Shown here piece after piece: positions 35,891 to 44,801 of a stretch of DNA of 64,000 nucleotides (the first letter of the stretch is position 1; every line of letters begins with the position of its first letter). Origin of the DNA: Bradyrhizobium sp. ORS 375 (lineage in GTDB: Bacteria; Pseudomonadota; Alphaproteobacteria; Rhizobiales; Xanthobacteraceae); assembly GCF_000239775.1 (NCBI RefSeq), contig NZ_CAFI01000420.1, forward strand, positions 28,235 through 92,234, read 5' to 3'. Both the position numbers and the translations under genes were made by a program. Under the pieces are notes generated by a model. It had not been told where the DNA came from. It saw only the letters and a program-made list of their open reading frames with translations, and did no database searches.

Positions 35891-37567
35891 ATGAGCTCGA
35901 CTGCTCCTTTTCGATTTGCCGATGATATGCGAGGCGACGATGGGCCGGCCCGGTTCTCTGCGAGGGCGCCCGGCACCGCAGCGCTTGATGGAGGCGGGAC
36001 GAGATCGTCGGAGGTCGCAGACACCGCGTCCCCCGCGTTCGCCGATGCGATCGCGCGGCAACTCGGACTGCGGCGGGTCGTGCTGGCCGATCTGCTTGCG
36101 GCCAAGCCGCTGGCCGAGCATTTCTCGCGACGCTTTCTCCGGGAGACGGTGGTTTTCCCGTTTCAATCCGCCGATCGAACGCCGTGTCTCGCGGTCGCCG
36201 ACCCTCGCGACACCGCTGCCGCTCGCGCCGCGGAACTCGTGTTCGGCGGACCCATCGCGATGGTGGTGGCCTCGGCGGAGGACATCGCCACCGCGCTGAA
36301 CCGGCTCTCCGGCGACGACGAGCTCCCGGCCCGCAGCGAAGCGGCCCAGCCGCAACTGGGCGAGGACGACATCGAGAGCCTGCGCGACCTTGCCACCGGC
36401 GCGCCGGTGGTTCGCGCCGTGAATGATCTGTTCGAGCAGGCGGTGGAGTTGCGCGCCAGCGACATCCATGTCGAGGCGATGCGGAGCGGCTTGTCGGTCC
36501 GGATGCGTGTCGATGGTCTGCTGAAGCCGGTTGCTGAGCCCTTGGGCGTGCTCCCGCAGGCCGTCATCTCGCGCATCAAGATCGTCGCCGGCCTGAACAT
36601 CGCCGAGCGGCGCCTGCCGCAGGATGGCGCCGCACGGCTCCGCGTCGGCCGCTTCGAGCTGGATGTCCGTGTCGCCGTGATGCCGACGCAGCATGGCGAG
36701 TCGGCGGTGATCCGGCTGTTGCCGAAGGACAGGGCGCTGCTGTCGGTCGAGAAGCTCGGCTTTGCCCCTCACGATGATCGAGCGCTGCGCCGGCTGCTGG
36801 CGCTGCCGCACGGCATGATCGTGATCTGCGGGCCGACCGGCAGCGGCAAGACCACCACGCTGGCGACCGCGCTGTCGATCCTCAACGAGCCGACCCGCAA
36901 GATCCTCACCATCGAGGATCCCGTCGAATACGAGATTCCGGGCATCAACCAGTCGCAGGTGAAGCCGGCCATCGGACTGACATTCGCCTCCGCGCTGCGC
37001 TCCTTCGTGCGTCAGGACCCCGACGTCATCATGGTCGGCGAGGTGCGTGACGGCGAGACCGCGCACGTTGCAGTCCACGCTGCACTGACAGGTCATCTCG
37101 TGCTCACGACGTTGCACACCGAGAACGCCGCGGCCGCCGTGCCACGGCTGCTCGATCTCGGCGTCGAGGATTTCCTGCTGCGTTCGACGCTCCGGGCGGT
37201 GATCGCGCAGCGGCTGGTGCGCAAGCTGTGTGAGCGCTGCAGGTCGCGGCACCGACTGAGTGCCGATGATCTTTGCGCGGACCCTCGGTACGTCGCGGTC
37301 GGCTTCGAGGTCGGCGAGACAGTCTACGAACCCACGGGCTGCGAAAGCTGCGGCGGCACCGGTTATCGCGGCCGTCTCGGCATCTTCGAAATCTTGGAGC
37401 TCAACCAGGGGATCCGCTCGCTGATTCAGGGCACGAGCGATGCCGCTGTCATCGACCGCAGCGCCATTCACGGCGGCATGACCACGATGCTCGACGATGG
37501 CCTTGCCAAGTGCCGGGCCGGCGCCACGTCGGTCGCCGAAGTCTTGCGCGTCACGACGCTGCGGTGA
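35891..37567 (+). CDS. gspE: Type II secretion ATPase GspE
   Basis: This 558-residue cytoplasmic ATPase powers pseudopilus assembly. An N1/N2 region (residues 50-150) precedes the secretion ATPase core with Walker A GPTGSGKTTTLATAL, the Asp box ILTIEDPVEYEIPGINQSQV, Walker B DPDVIMVGEVRDGETA and a His box LTGHLVLTTLHTENA. The tetra-cysteine zinc motif is present (CERC followed by CESC). The length is normal. The following gspF starts four bases after its stop, so the two are tightly coupled. Confidence 0.95.
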   Translation: MSSTAPFRFADDMRGDDGPARFSARAPGTAALDGGGTRSSEVADTASPAFADAIARQLGLRRVVLADLLAAKPLAEHFSRRFLRETVVFPFQSADRTPCLAVADPRDTAAARAAELVFGGPIAMVVASAEDIATALNRLSGDDELPARSEAAQPQLGEDDIESLRDLATGAPVVRAVNDLFEQAVELRASDIHVEAMRSGLSVRMRVDGLLKPVAEPLGVLPQAVISRIKIVAGLNIAERRLPQDGAARLRVGRFELDVRVAVMPTQHGESAVIRLLPKDRALLSVEKLGFAPHDDRALRRLLALPHGMIVICGPTGSGKTTTLATALSILNEPTRKILTIEDPVEYEIPGINQSQVKPAIGLTFASALRSFVRQDPDVIMVGEVRDGETAHVAVHAALTGHLVLTTLHTENAAAAVPRLLDLGVEDFLLRSTLRAVIAQRLVRKLCERCRSRHRLSADDLCADPRYVAVGFEVGETVYEPTGCESCGGTGYRGRLGIFEILELNQGIRSLIQGTSDAAVIDRSAIHGGMTTMLDDGLAKCRAGATSVAEVLRVTTLR

Positions 37568-37571
37568 GCCG

Positions 37572-38786
37572 ATGAGCAAGTTTCGCTATCGTGCACTGAC
37601 CGAAAGCGGCGAGGTCGTGCATGGAACGATCTCGGCGGCGACGGCCAAGGACGTGATCGACCGCATCGAATATCTGCGGCTGCTGCCGATCGAGACGGTC
37701 GAGGAGACGGGCGGAGGCTCGGTCGGCCGTGAGATGGTGGCCTGGATCGGCCGTCCGTCCCAGAGCGACGTCACGACATTCACGCGCGATCTGGCGTTGC
37801 TGCTGAAGGCGGGCGCGCGGCTGGAGGATGCGCTTGAGCTGCTGGCGGGAGACGCCGATATGGGACGGCTGCGCTCCATCGTCAGCCGGCTGCGATCCAG
37901 CATTCTCGCCGGCGAAAGCTTTGCCGACGCGCTGGCGCATCATCCGGCACAGTTCTCCGCAATGTATCTGGCGCTGGTGCGGGTTGGCGAGGTCTCGGGC
38001 GGCCTCGATCACGTGCTCGACGTGCTCGGCGCCGAGCGGGCACGCGCGGAAGCCATGCGTCGCAAGCTCAGCGACGCGATGCAATATCCGCTCTTCGTCC
38101 TGGTCGCTGCCTGCCTGGTGATGCTGTTCTTCTTCATTGTCGTGCTGCCGCAGTTCTCGACGGTGCTGCGCGATTTCGGGGCGAGGACGGACGCGACCAT
38201 CAACACGTTCCTCGACATCTCCGATTTTCTCCGCAGCAACGGCGCCGCGCTGGCGCTGGCGGCGAGCGCGGCCGTCGCCGTGGGCGGTCTGTTGCTCGGT
38301 CGTGCCAGCATTCGCAGCGCCTTGATCGCGCGCCTCTGCCGACTACCAGGGCTCGCGACCGTGTTCTGGTCGTATCGCACCAGCGTGTTCTGCCGCAATC
38401 TGGCGATCCTGCTCGGCAGCGGGCTCACCTTGACCGCAGCCTTGCGCATCCTGATCGACATCATGGCGGCGACCGGCGACGGCGCAGTATGGGGGGCCGT
38501 GGCTGATCGCGTGCGGCAAGGCGGCAAGCTGTCAGAGGCGCTGACGGCGACGAATATCCTGCCGGCCATGGCCACGCGGATGATCCGGATCGGCGAGGAG
38601 ACCGGGCAGCTGCCGGTCCTTGCCGGGAGAATCGCCGAATTCTACGAGGCGAAGCTGCAGCGCAGCCTCGATCGCATCGTTGGCATCGTCGGTCCGGCGG
38701 CCATCATACTCATCAGTACCGTCGTCGGCGGTCTCATCGTCTCGGTGATGACCGCGCTGTTGTCGGTCACTCAACTCGTCGGGTAG
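37572..38786 (+). CDS. gspF: Type II secretion inner-membrane platform protein GspF
   Basis: This 404-residue polytopic protein organises the assembly platform. The start at 37572 gives SKFRYRALTESGEVVHGTIS, the typical GspF opening. It has two T2SSF domains (TFTRDLALLLKAGARLEDAL and FCRNLAILLGSGLTLTAALR), each with the conserved helical core, plus three membrane helices near 38090-38150, 38250-38300 and 38690-38780. The GEETGQLP motif is intact. It follows gspE directly. Confidence 0.94.
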   Translation: MSKFRYRALTESGEVVHGTISAATAKDVIDRIEYLRLLPIETVEETGGGSVGREMVAWIGRPSQSDVTTFTRDLALLLKAGARLEDALELLAGDADMGRLRSIVSRLRSSILAGESFADALAHHPAQFSAMYLALVRVGEVSGGLDHVLDVLGAERARAEAMRRKLSDAMQYPLFVLVAACLVMLFFFIVVLPQFSTVLRDFGARTDATINTFLDISDFLRSNGAALALAASAAVAVGGLLLGRASIRSALIARLCRLPGLATVFWSYRTSVFCRNLAILLGSGLTLTAALRILIDIMAATGDGAVWGAVADRVRQGGKLSEALTATNILPAMATRMIRIGEETGQLPVLAGRIAEFYEAKLQRSLDRIVGIVGPAAIILISTVVGGLIVSVMTALLSVTQLVG

Positions 38787-38792
38787 CGGAAG

Positions 38793-39284
38793 ATGAAGCG
38801 TCAATCGACCCAGGCAGGACTCAGCGGCATCGCGCGGCGGGTGCGCGCTGGCAGCGACGACGGTCAGAGCGGCTTCACGCTCGTCGAGATGCTGGTCGTC
38901 ATTGCCATCATCGGAATGATCATGGGGCTGATCGGGCCACGTGTGCTGAGTTCGCTGAATGAGTCCCGGGTCAAGACCGCGCGGATTCAGATCCAGAGTT
39001 TTTCGAGCGCGCTCGATCTGTTCTATCTCGACACCGGTCGCTATCCGACCTCGTCGGAAGGCTTGGCTGCGCTGGTCCGGCCGGCCTCGACCATCCCGGG
39101 CTGGGCCGGACCCTACCTGAAGGGAGGGAATGTCCCGAGCGATCCCTGGAGCCATCCCTACGTCTATCGCGCGCCTGGGCAGCGCGTGCCCTACGAGATC
39201 GTGTCTTACGGATCGGACGGGCAGGAGGGGGGCGTCGATCTGGCGGCGGACATCTCCTCTTCGATGACGATCGGTGCCCGATAG
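38793..39284 (+). CDS. gspG: Major pseudopilin GspG
   Basis: This is the 163-residue major pseudopilin. A 28-residue leader precedes the prepilin peptidase site in QSGFTLVEMLVVIAIIGMIM, with Gly at -1, Phe at +1 and Glu at +5. The body contains FSSALDLFYLDTGRYPTSSE and SDPWSHPYVYR, matching the calcium-binding pseudopilin fold. The leader is longer than usual and arginine-rich. The peptidase that cleaves it (GspO/PilD) is not in this window. Confidence 0.95.
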   Translation: MKRQSTQAGLSGIARRVRAGSDDGQSGFTLVEMLVVIAIIGMIMGLIGPRVLSSLNESRVKTARIQIQSFSSALDLFYLDTGRYPTSSEGLAALVRPASTIPGWAGPYLKGGNVPSDPWSHPYVYRAPGQRVPYEIVSYGSDGQEGGVDLAADISSSMTIGAR

Positions 39285-39286
39285 CG

Positions 39287-39760
39287 ATGGAGCAACGTGA
39301 CGGCCGTCAGGCCGGCTTTACCCTGATCGAAGTGGTCTGCGTGCTCGCGATCGTCGCGGGGCTCGCGGCCGTGCTGCTGCCCGCCGTCCCGAGACAGACC
39401 TCGCGGCCGCGTCTGGAGGCCTATGCGATCGAAGTCGCCGCACTGCTGAAGGACGATCGAAATGCCGCAATCAGGCGCGGGCTCGAAGTCACGACGCGCA
39501 TCGACACGCGGGGGCGATCGATTCGCTCCAGCAGCAGCGGACAGGAGATCCGGCTTCCCGACGATGTGCGGTTCGAAACGGTGCTGCCGCGCAAATGCGA
39601 CCATCGGCCGGCCTTCGACAGCATCAGCTTCTTCGGCTCCGGCATGTCCTGCGGAGGTGTCATCAACCTGACGCATCTCGGCTCCGGCTACCAAATTCGC
39701 GTCAACTGGCTGACTGGAAGGATCGAAGTTGCCTCGAACGCCGCCACCGCACGACAGTAA
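39287..39760 (+). CDS. gspH: Minor pseudopilin GspH
   Basis: This 157-residue minor pseudopilin has a type IV N-methylation site in QAGFTLIEVVCVLAIVAGLA and a GspH-like C-terminal domain ending ITHLGSGYQIRVNWLTGRIE-like. It starts two bases after gspG. Its end overlaps the gspI frame by 32 bases. It probably sits near the pseudopilus tip in complex with the other minor pseudopilins. Confidence 0.9.
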   Translation: MEQRDGRQAGFTLIEVVCVLAIVAGLAAVLLPAVPRQTSRPRLEAYAIEVAALLKDDRNAAIRRGLEVTTRIDTRGRSIRSSSSGQEIRLPDDVRFETVLPRKCDHRPAFDSISFFGSGMSCGGVINLTHLGSGYQIRVNWLTGRIEVASNAATARQ

Positions 39761-40139
39761 CGCGAGCGCGGGATTCACCCTGCTCGAGACGCTGGTTGCG
39801 CTCGCAATCGTGGCGGTGTCGCTGGTGGCCATAGCTGCGCTGATGGGATCGTCGGCGCGTGGCAGCCGGAAGCTGGAGCAGCATGTCGCGCTGGTGCAAT
39901 CGGCCTACAACGCGTTGTGGCTGGCGTTTCCGTCCCGTCTGCCGCCGCCGGCGCCGATGCAATCGGGAGAGACGATGTCGCATGTTTGGCGCGCGCAGGC
40001 GCAGCCGTTCGCCATGGATGGCGCTGCCGGCACGTCCGCCTGGGCGCCGGAAAAGATCATGCTCCAGGTTCGCTCGCCGTCGGGCGCGACCGTGGAGCTG
40101 GAGACGATCCGTCTGTTTCGCAGGCAGGCCGAGCGATGA
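39729..40139 (+). CDS. gspI: Minor pseudopilin GspI
   Basis: This 136-residue minor pseudopilin has the processing site in SAGFTLLETLVALAIVAVSL. The start is TTG at 39729, within the end of gspH, and no ATG lies between it and the cleavage site. GspI nucleates the GspI-J-K tip complex in characterised systems. Its TGA overlaps the ATG of gspJ. Confidence 0.88.
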   Translation: MPRTPPPHDSNASAGFTLLETLVALAIVAVSLVAIAALMGSSARGSRKLEQHVALVQSAYNALWLAFPSRLPPPAPMQSGETMSHVWRAQAQPFAMDGAAGTSAWAPEKIMLQVRSPSGATVELETIRLFRRQAER

Positions 40140-40840
40140 TGACGCGCGCCAACCATTCTCAGTCCGGCTTCACCTTGATCGAAGCGCTGGCCGCCATGGC
40201 GCTGATGGGGCTGCTCGTCTCCGGTCTGGCCGTGATCACCGCGCAGTGGCTGCCGAACTGGAATCGCGGCCTGCATCGCATCCAGCGCAGCGAGTCGGTG
40301 AGCGTCGCGCTCGACCGCATCAGCGCCGACATCGCGGCGTCCGAGTTCATCCGGTCCGATGCGCAGAGCCGGTCCGTGGTGTTCGATGGCTCGGAGGCGT
40401 CGGTCACCTTCGTCCGCATCTCGCTTGCACCGAAGACAGGCCGCGGGCTCGAGCTGGTTCGTATTGCCGAGGCCGGCGACGGCGATGGCGCTGTGGTGAG
40501 CCGAAAGCGAGCGGCGTTCGCGCCGGGCAACGCCTCGGGCCGCGAATTCGGCGATCCGGTCGTGTTGCTGCAGGCGCCTTACCATGTGTCGTTTGCCTTT
40601 GCTGGAGCCGACCGCAACTGGACGGCGTCGTGGCACGATGCCGGGAGGCTGCCGGCAGCCGTGCGGGTGACGGTGCGCAACGCGGTCGACGCGAGCGCGC
40701 CGCCGATCTCACGGATCGCGGTTATCCATGTCTCGGCGCCGGCCGACAGCGCCTGCAATCCCGCGGACAGGACGTGCGACCGGCAGGCGCTGTCGGCCGG
40801 CGGCACCGTCGGACGCGCAGCCGTGCGATCGGAGCAATGA
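40136..40840 (+). CDS. gspJ: Minor pseudopilin GspJ
   Basis: This 234-residue minor pseudopilin begins MMTRANHSQSGFTLIEALAA with the usual Gly/Phe/+5 Glu processing site and a long beta-rich domain. It contains a late Cys pair (SACNPADRTCDRQ) not typical of the family, which may form a disulfide. It overlaps gspI and gspK by ATGA on each side. A much longer in-frame extension upstream is ignored because the prepilin leader fixes the start. Confidence 0.9.
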   Translation: MMTRANHSQSGFTLIEALAAMALMGLLVSGLAVITAQWLPNWNRGLHRIQRSESVSVALDRISADIAASEFIRSDAQSRSVVFDGSEASVTFVRISLAPKTGRGLELVRIAEAGDGDGAVVSRKRAAFAPGNASGREFGDPVVLLQAPYHVSFAFAGADRNWTASWHDAGRLPAAVRVTVRNAVDASAPPISRIAVIHVSAPADSACNPADRTCDRQALSAGGTVGRAAVRSEQ

Positions 40841-41781
40841 GCATGCGCGGCGTGACGCAGCCCTGGGGTCTTGACCGCACTGATCGCGAGGGCGGCTTCG
40901 TGCTCGTTGCAGTGCTGTGGATCCTGATCTCCTTGGCCGGGCTGGCCGGAGCACTCTCCGTCTATCTCCACAGCACGGCCCAGCGACTCTCGCTGGACGA
41001 CACCCGTCTGCGATCCGCCGCGCTGGCGTCGGCAGGCCTGGAGCTTGCCGCCTATCGGTTTGTTGCTGTGCCGAAGACGCAGCGCGCTGCGGCTGGCGCC
41101 TTCTCCTTCCGTCTCGACCATGCGCAGGTCTCCGTTGTCTTCCGCTCGGAAGCTGCTCGTGTCGATCTCAATCACGCTTCAAAACAGATGCTTGCCAATC
41201 TGTTCGGCGTGCTCGGCACGCGCGCGGACAAGGCCGGCGAATATGCCGACCGGATCATCGGCTGGCGAACGCCCTTGTCCGAGACCACTGCGGATGCCGA
41301 GCGCGATCTCTATCGAACCGCCGGGGTGGACTACATGCCGCGCAATGCGCCGTTCGCCCATGCCGAGGAGCTTCGTCTGGTGCTCGGCCTGCCGCCGGAC
41401 CTGGTCGACAAGGCGATGCCGTATGTGACCGTGTTCAGCGGCCGGCGCGAGATTGACGCGCTCGAGGCCGCGCCCGAGGTCGTGGCCGCGCTGCCTGGGA
41501 TGACGCAGGATGGACTGAAGAGCTTCCTTGATCAGCGCGCCGGCCTTCGCCGCGAGGCGAGATCGGTTGCAGCGGCGCTGGGCCCGGCCCGTGCCGACGC
41601 GACATTGGACGTCGGCGACGCCGTCCGGGTGTGGATCACGGTCGGCTTCGACGCCGGTCGCCGGGCCGCCGCCGAGGTGGTCATCCTGCTCGGTGACGAT
41701 GACGAGCCGTATCGGATTCTGGCGTGGCGGGACGATGCCGGCAGCCCCGCGATGCCCAGGCAATCGGGAAGGGCGCTGTGA
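40837..41781 (+). CDS. gspK: Minor pseudopilin GspK
   Basis: This 314-residue protein caps the pseudopilus. The leader reads DREGGFVLVAVLWILISLAG, with Phe at +1 but Val rather than Glu at +5, the known GspK peculiarity. The alpha-helical SAM-like domain follows (VDLNHASKQMLANLFGVLG), and a T2SSK second half contains LEAAPEVVAALPGMTQDGLK. It overlaps gspJ (ATGA) and gspL (TGATG). Confidence 0.9.
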   Translation: MSMRGVTQPWGLDRTDREGGFVLVAVLWILISLAGLAGALSVYLHSTAQRLSLDDTRLRSAALASAGLELAAYRFVAVPKTQRAAAGAFSFRLDHAQVSVVFRSEAARVDLNHASKQMLANLFGVLGTRADKAGEYADRIIGWRTPLSETTADAERDLYRTAGVDYMPRNAPFAHAEELRLVLGLPPDLVDKAMPYVTVFSGRREIDALEAAPEVVAALPGMTQDGLKSFLDQRAGLRREARSVAAALGPARADATLDVGDAVRVWITVGFDAGRRAAAEVVILLGDDDEPYRILAWRDDAGSPAMPRQSGRAL

Positions 41782-42872
41782 TGACGTTTGGAGAGCGGAT
41801 GCGCGGTGAGCTGGCGACCTGGATCGGCGCCGTCGCTGCGGTCATCGTCGATCGCGTCGGCCGGTTCAACCTCAAGCCGCCGATCCAGCTGATCGAGACC
41901 GAACGGAACCTCTTCGTGCTGCGGACGATCGCCCGCGCCGGGCGATCGGCTCCGCCGGATTGTCAGGTACGCCTGCCCGAGGCCGAAGCGGCCGCGCCTG
42001 CGCTTCCCGAGAGCTGGCGGACCCTGCTGCGCGGCAGCCGGGTCGAGGTCATGCTGATGCCGGAGCGCTTCCTGTCGCGGCCGCTGGATCTTCCACGCCG
42101 GGCGGCCGAGTTTCTCGAGGCCATGGTGCGCTCGCAGCTCGATCGGTTGACGCCGTGGACGGCGCAGGAGGCGGTGTTCGGAAGCACGGCGCCGGTCGAG
42201 ATTGCGGCGGACCGTATCCAGACGACCGTGATCGCCGCGCCGAGGACGCGGCTCGATCCCCTCATCAGGCTGGCTGAATCCTGGCATGTCGGATCGGTGG
42301 TGCTGTTCGCCGCTCCCGGCGCGGCTTCGGGCCAACGCGTTGCGCAAGGCGCAACGCGACTGACTGAGCAGCATCTTCGCGGGTCGCTCGATGTCGGCCG
42401 CGTCAGTCGCATGCTGACCGCCGCATTGGTCATCGCCGCGGTCTCGGCGACGCTGTCGCTCGTGACCGGCAGCATCCTCGGAGGGCAGCTCGATGCGCAG
42501 CAGAGTCTGCTGGCGCGCAGGATCTCAGAGCGGCGCGCAGCGCTACGGCTCGACTTGGAGGGGACCGACAACGCCGCTCTGCGCAGTCTCCTGCGCCGAA
42601 AGCAGGAGACGGCCGCCGACGTCCTGGTGCTGGATGCGCTGTCTCGGGTGCTTCCCGACAACACCTATGTCACGGAGCTGCGGATCGAGAAGGACAAGCT
42701 GCAAGTCGCGGGGGTGAGCCAGGATGCACCCGCGCTGGTCAGGCTGATCGAGCAATCCGCGCATTTCACGCGTGCGACCTTCTCCGCGCCGACGACGCGC
42801 TCGGTGGATGATCCGGGCGAACGTTTCCGGATCGAAGCCGGCATCAAGCCGCATTTTGGACCTGGCACATGA
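41781..42872 (+). CDS. gspL: Type II secretion protein GspL (PilN-like)
   Basis: This 363-residue bitopic inner-membrane protein couples GspE to the periplasmic parts. A cytoplasmic N-terminal region (LIETERNLFVLRTIARAGRS, later DRLTPWTAQEAVFG) is followed by one membrane helix (MLTAALVIAAVSATLSLVTG) and a PilN-type ferredoxin-like domain (LDALSRVLPDNTYVTELRIE). It is divergent from enterobacterial GspL and closer to the fused PilM/PilN-like form seen in alphaproteobacteria. It is coupled to gspK and gspM by overlapping stops and starts. Confidence 0.85.
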   Translation: MTFGERMRGELATWIGAVAAVIVDRVGRFNLKPPIQLIETERNLFVLRTIARAGRSAPPDCQVRLPEAEAAAPALPESWRTLLRGSRVEVMLMPERFLSRPLDLPRRAAEFLEAMVRSQLDRLTPWTAQEAVFGSTAPVEIAADRIQTTVIAAPRTRLDPLIRLAESWHVGSVVLFAAPGAASGQRVAQGATRLTEQHLRGSLDVGRVSRMLTAALVIAAVSATLSLVTGSILGGQLDAQQSLLARRISERRAALRLDLEGTDNAALRSLLRRKQETAADVLVLDALSRVLPDNTYVTELRIEKDKLQVAGVSQDAPALVRLIEQSAHFTRATFSAPTTRSVDDPGERFRIEAGIKPHFGPGT

Positions 42873-43420
42873 GCACCGCAGACCGCTTGGGAACTCCGTC
42901 GCCGCGCTGGACCGCCGCCTTGATCTATGCCGGCTTGCTGCTGGTGCTGATCACTGCGACGGCGCTGCCCGTCAGGAGCCTGCTCGATCAGCGCGCCGAG
43001 GTCGACGCGCTGAAGGATTCGCTGCGCCTGCTGGATGCGCACAGCATGGCGAGCGGCCGTCAGGATGGCAGCGACGCCAACGCGGCGGGATCGGCGTTCC
43101 TCGAAGGTCCGACCGTGACCGTTGCCGGCGCTGCCCTGCTGCAGCGGCTGGGTGACGTGGTGACCCGTCACGGCGGCAGCACCTCGTCCTCGCAGGTCGA
43201 CGTGCAGGGCCCCGGCGCCAAGGACGGTCAGATCCGGGTCACTGCGAATTTCGAGGCTGCCCAGCCGGCCCTGCAGCCGATCCTCTATGATCTGGAGTCC
43301 GGAATGCCATGCCTGTTCATCGACGAGCTGGTGGTCGAGGGCAGCGCGCCCTTGGCCGCCTCCGCTGGAAAGCTTCGCGTCACCCTCACGGTGTCCGGAC
43401 AATGGCAGGGCCAGCAATGA
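42869..43420 (+). CDS. gspM: Type II secretion protein GspM
   Basis: This 183-residue bitopic protein has one N-terminal helix (LIYAGLLLVLITATALPVRS), a short coiled coil (LLDQRAEVDALKDSLRLLDA) and a periplasmic ferredoxin-like domain (MPCLFIDELVVEGSAPLAAS). GspM pairs with GspL in the assembly platform. It overlaps its neighbours by ATGA on both sides. Confidence 0.85.
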   Translation: MSTADRLGTPSPRWTAALIYAGLLLVLITATALPVRSLLDQRAEVDALKDSLRLLDAHSMASGRQDGSDANAAGSAFLEGPTVTVAGAALLQRLGDVVTRHGGSTSSSQVDVQGPGAKDGQIRVTANFEAAQPALQPILYDLESGMPCLFIDELVVEGSAPLAASAGKLRVTLTVSGQWQGQQ

Positions 43421-44088
43421 GCCGTCTCATCAAACGATATGCCGCCAGCTGCTGCGCAGTTGCGGCGGCTTCGGTGTTGGGCTTTGTCGCGGCGGCGAGC
43501 CTCGACATGCCCAGTTCGCTGGCGGCAGAGCAGCCCGCGCCGGCGCGCGGAGCACCAAGTACGCCGCGCGCGCAGCCACGGAGCGGCAATCCGTTGTGGG
43601 CCATTCCGCTCGATCAGCTGTCAGCGACGCGCGAACGGCCGATCTTCTCGCCGTCGCGGCGTCCTCCGCCCACCGAAGCCCCGCCGCCGGCCGTCGCGGA
43701 AGCACCAGCGGTGCCGGAGCCGAGCCCGCCGGAGCGGCCGGCGCTCAGCTTGGTCGGAACGGTCGTGAACGGCGATCGTGGCCTGGCCATCTTCCTCGAT
43801 CCGAGCACCAGGACGCCGCTGCGCATCAGAGTCGGCGCGGACTATCAGGGCTGGACCTTGCGTCGCGTGGAGGCGAGGTCGGTCACGCTGCAGAGGGGCG
43901 ACGACCGCGCTGTGCTGCAGTTTGCGTCGCCGGCGGGGCCCGCGCTAAATCCGGTCGCCACGACGGTCGCCGAGGTGCCGGTGACACAAACCGCTCCGCC
44001 GTTGGCCCAGGCGGGAACACCGTTCCTGTCCCCGGAGTCACGGCTGCTGCGGATGCACCAGCGCCAGCGATCGGGACGCCGTCAATAA
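43417..44088 (+). CDS. GspC/GspN-like T2SS periplasmic protein
   Basis: This 223-residue protein has an N-terminal membrane or signal segment (CCAVAAASVLGFVAAASL), a Pro/Ala-rich spacer and then a compact beta domain (RPALSLVGTVVNGDRGLAIF, RIRVGADYQGWTLRRVEARS) that resembles the HR domain of GspC, which contacts the GspD N0 domain. In alphaproteobacterial operons this gene is often labelled gspN. No other gspC is present, so it probably bridges inner platform and secretin (inference). It is the last gene of the coupled run. Confidence 0.75.
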   Translation: MSRLIKRYAASCCAVAAASVLGFVAAASLDMPSSLAAEQPAPARGAPSTPRAQPRSGNPLWAIPLDQLSATRERPIFSPSRRPPPTEAPPPAVAEAPAVPEPSPPERPALSLVGTVVNGDRGLAIFLDPSTRTPLRIRVGADYQGWTLRRVEARSVTLQRGDDRAVLQFASPAGPALNPVATTVAEVPVTQTAPPLAQAGTPFLSPESRLLRMHQRQRSGRRQ

Positions 44089-44123
44089 TGAGGAGGACGC
44101 GGCATGTGTAGGCTGCGCCGTCA

Positions 44124-44426
44124 TCACCGCTTGCACAATCCGCTGGTCAGAACCCATCCCTTGTCGGTGAGGGCCGCGGAGACGATGTCGAAGTAAAGAC
44201 GCTTATCAGGATCGTCGTCGGAGACGAACGAGACCTGGCACAGGAAACGTCCGCTCTCGTCGCCCTTGTCGCAGGTCGCCTCGACGATCTTCAGTCCCTT
44301 GTCGTGGCGGACGCCGGACGACGGCGCCTCCTGCTCGTAAGCCTTCTGAATGATCTCTGTTGTCGGCGCGCCACAGGCGATGCCGGTCACGTTGCAGGCC
44401 CAGGCGAGAACAACAGCAGCCAGCAT
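44124..44426 (-). CDS. Small secreted protein of unknown function
   Basis: This 100-residue protein has a signal peptide (MLAAVVLAWACNVTGIACG), two further cysteines in the mature part (EATCDKGDESGRFLCQVSF) and a terminal GLCKR, suggesting disulfides. AAGGAG precedes the ATG at the right distance. It is a convergent neighbour of the gsp operon and divergent from the multicopper oxidase. I do not recognise the family. Confidence 0.7.
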   Translation of the reverse strand: MLAAVVLAWACNVTGIACGAPTTEIIQKAYEQEAPSSGVRHDKGLKIVEATCDKGDESGRFLCQVSFVSDDDPDKRLYFDIVSAALTDKGWVLTSGLCKR

Positions 44427-44801
44427 CTTTCGGTCTCCTTGGGAGCGGTCGCGGACTGATCGTCGATCGAGAGCTCAGTAACTCGCGTCGATCGCGCGAC
44501 TAATCAGGTCAAGGGCGAACTACGCAGGGTGATTGTCGTTTTTGTGTCGACCTTGTCCGGCCTGCGCACACCGCAGCTGCAACACAGGTTGTTAGATCGA
44601 TTCTTAAGGCGCTCAATCCTGATTCTCACAAAACGAAAGAAACGGTCACAAAGGAGACACCCGTCGTCCCTAGCGAAAAAAGCGCGAATGTGCACGCAAA
44701 GCCACTGGCTGACGGCTTGGAGCGATACGCTCGAATGCCGCGCCGGTCTGGGCTGCACCTTATCGCGTCGATCTTTGTCTCGAGCCAAATGGGGATCTGG
44801 C
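44427..44801. other. Intergenic region upstream of multicopper oxidase
   Basis: This is a 375-base divergent spacer. The oxidase frame stays open back to 44529, but that extension lacks a ribosome site and coding character. It should hold the oxidase promoter. I see no clear copper-regulator box or other motif. Confidence 0.45.

Noticed and set aside
35783-37579. 598-codon minus-strand frame opposite gspE
   Set aside because: GspE motifs are unbroken on the plus strand; the antisense frame is His/Arg/Asp-rich without domains.
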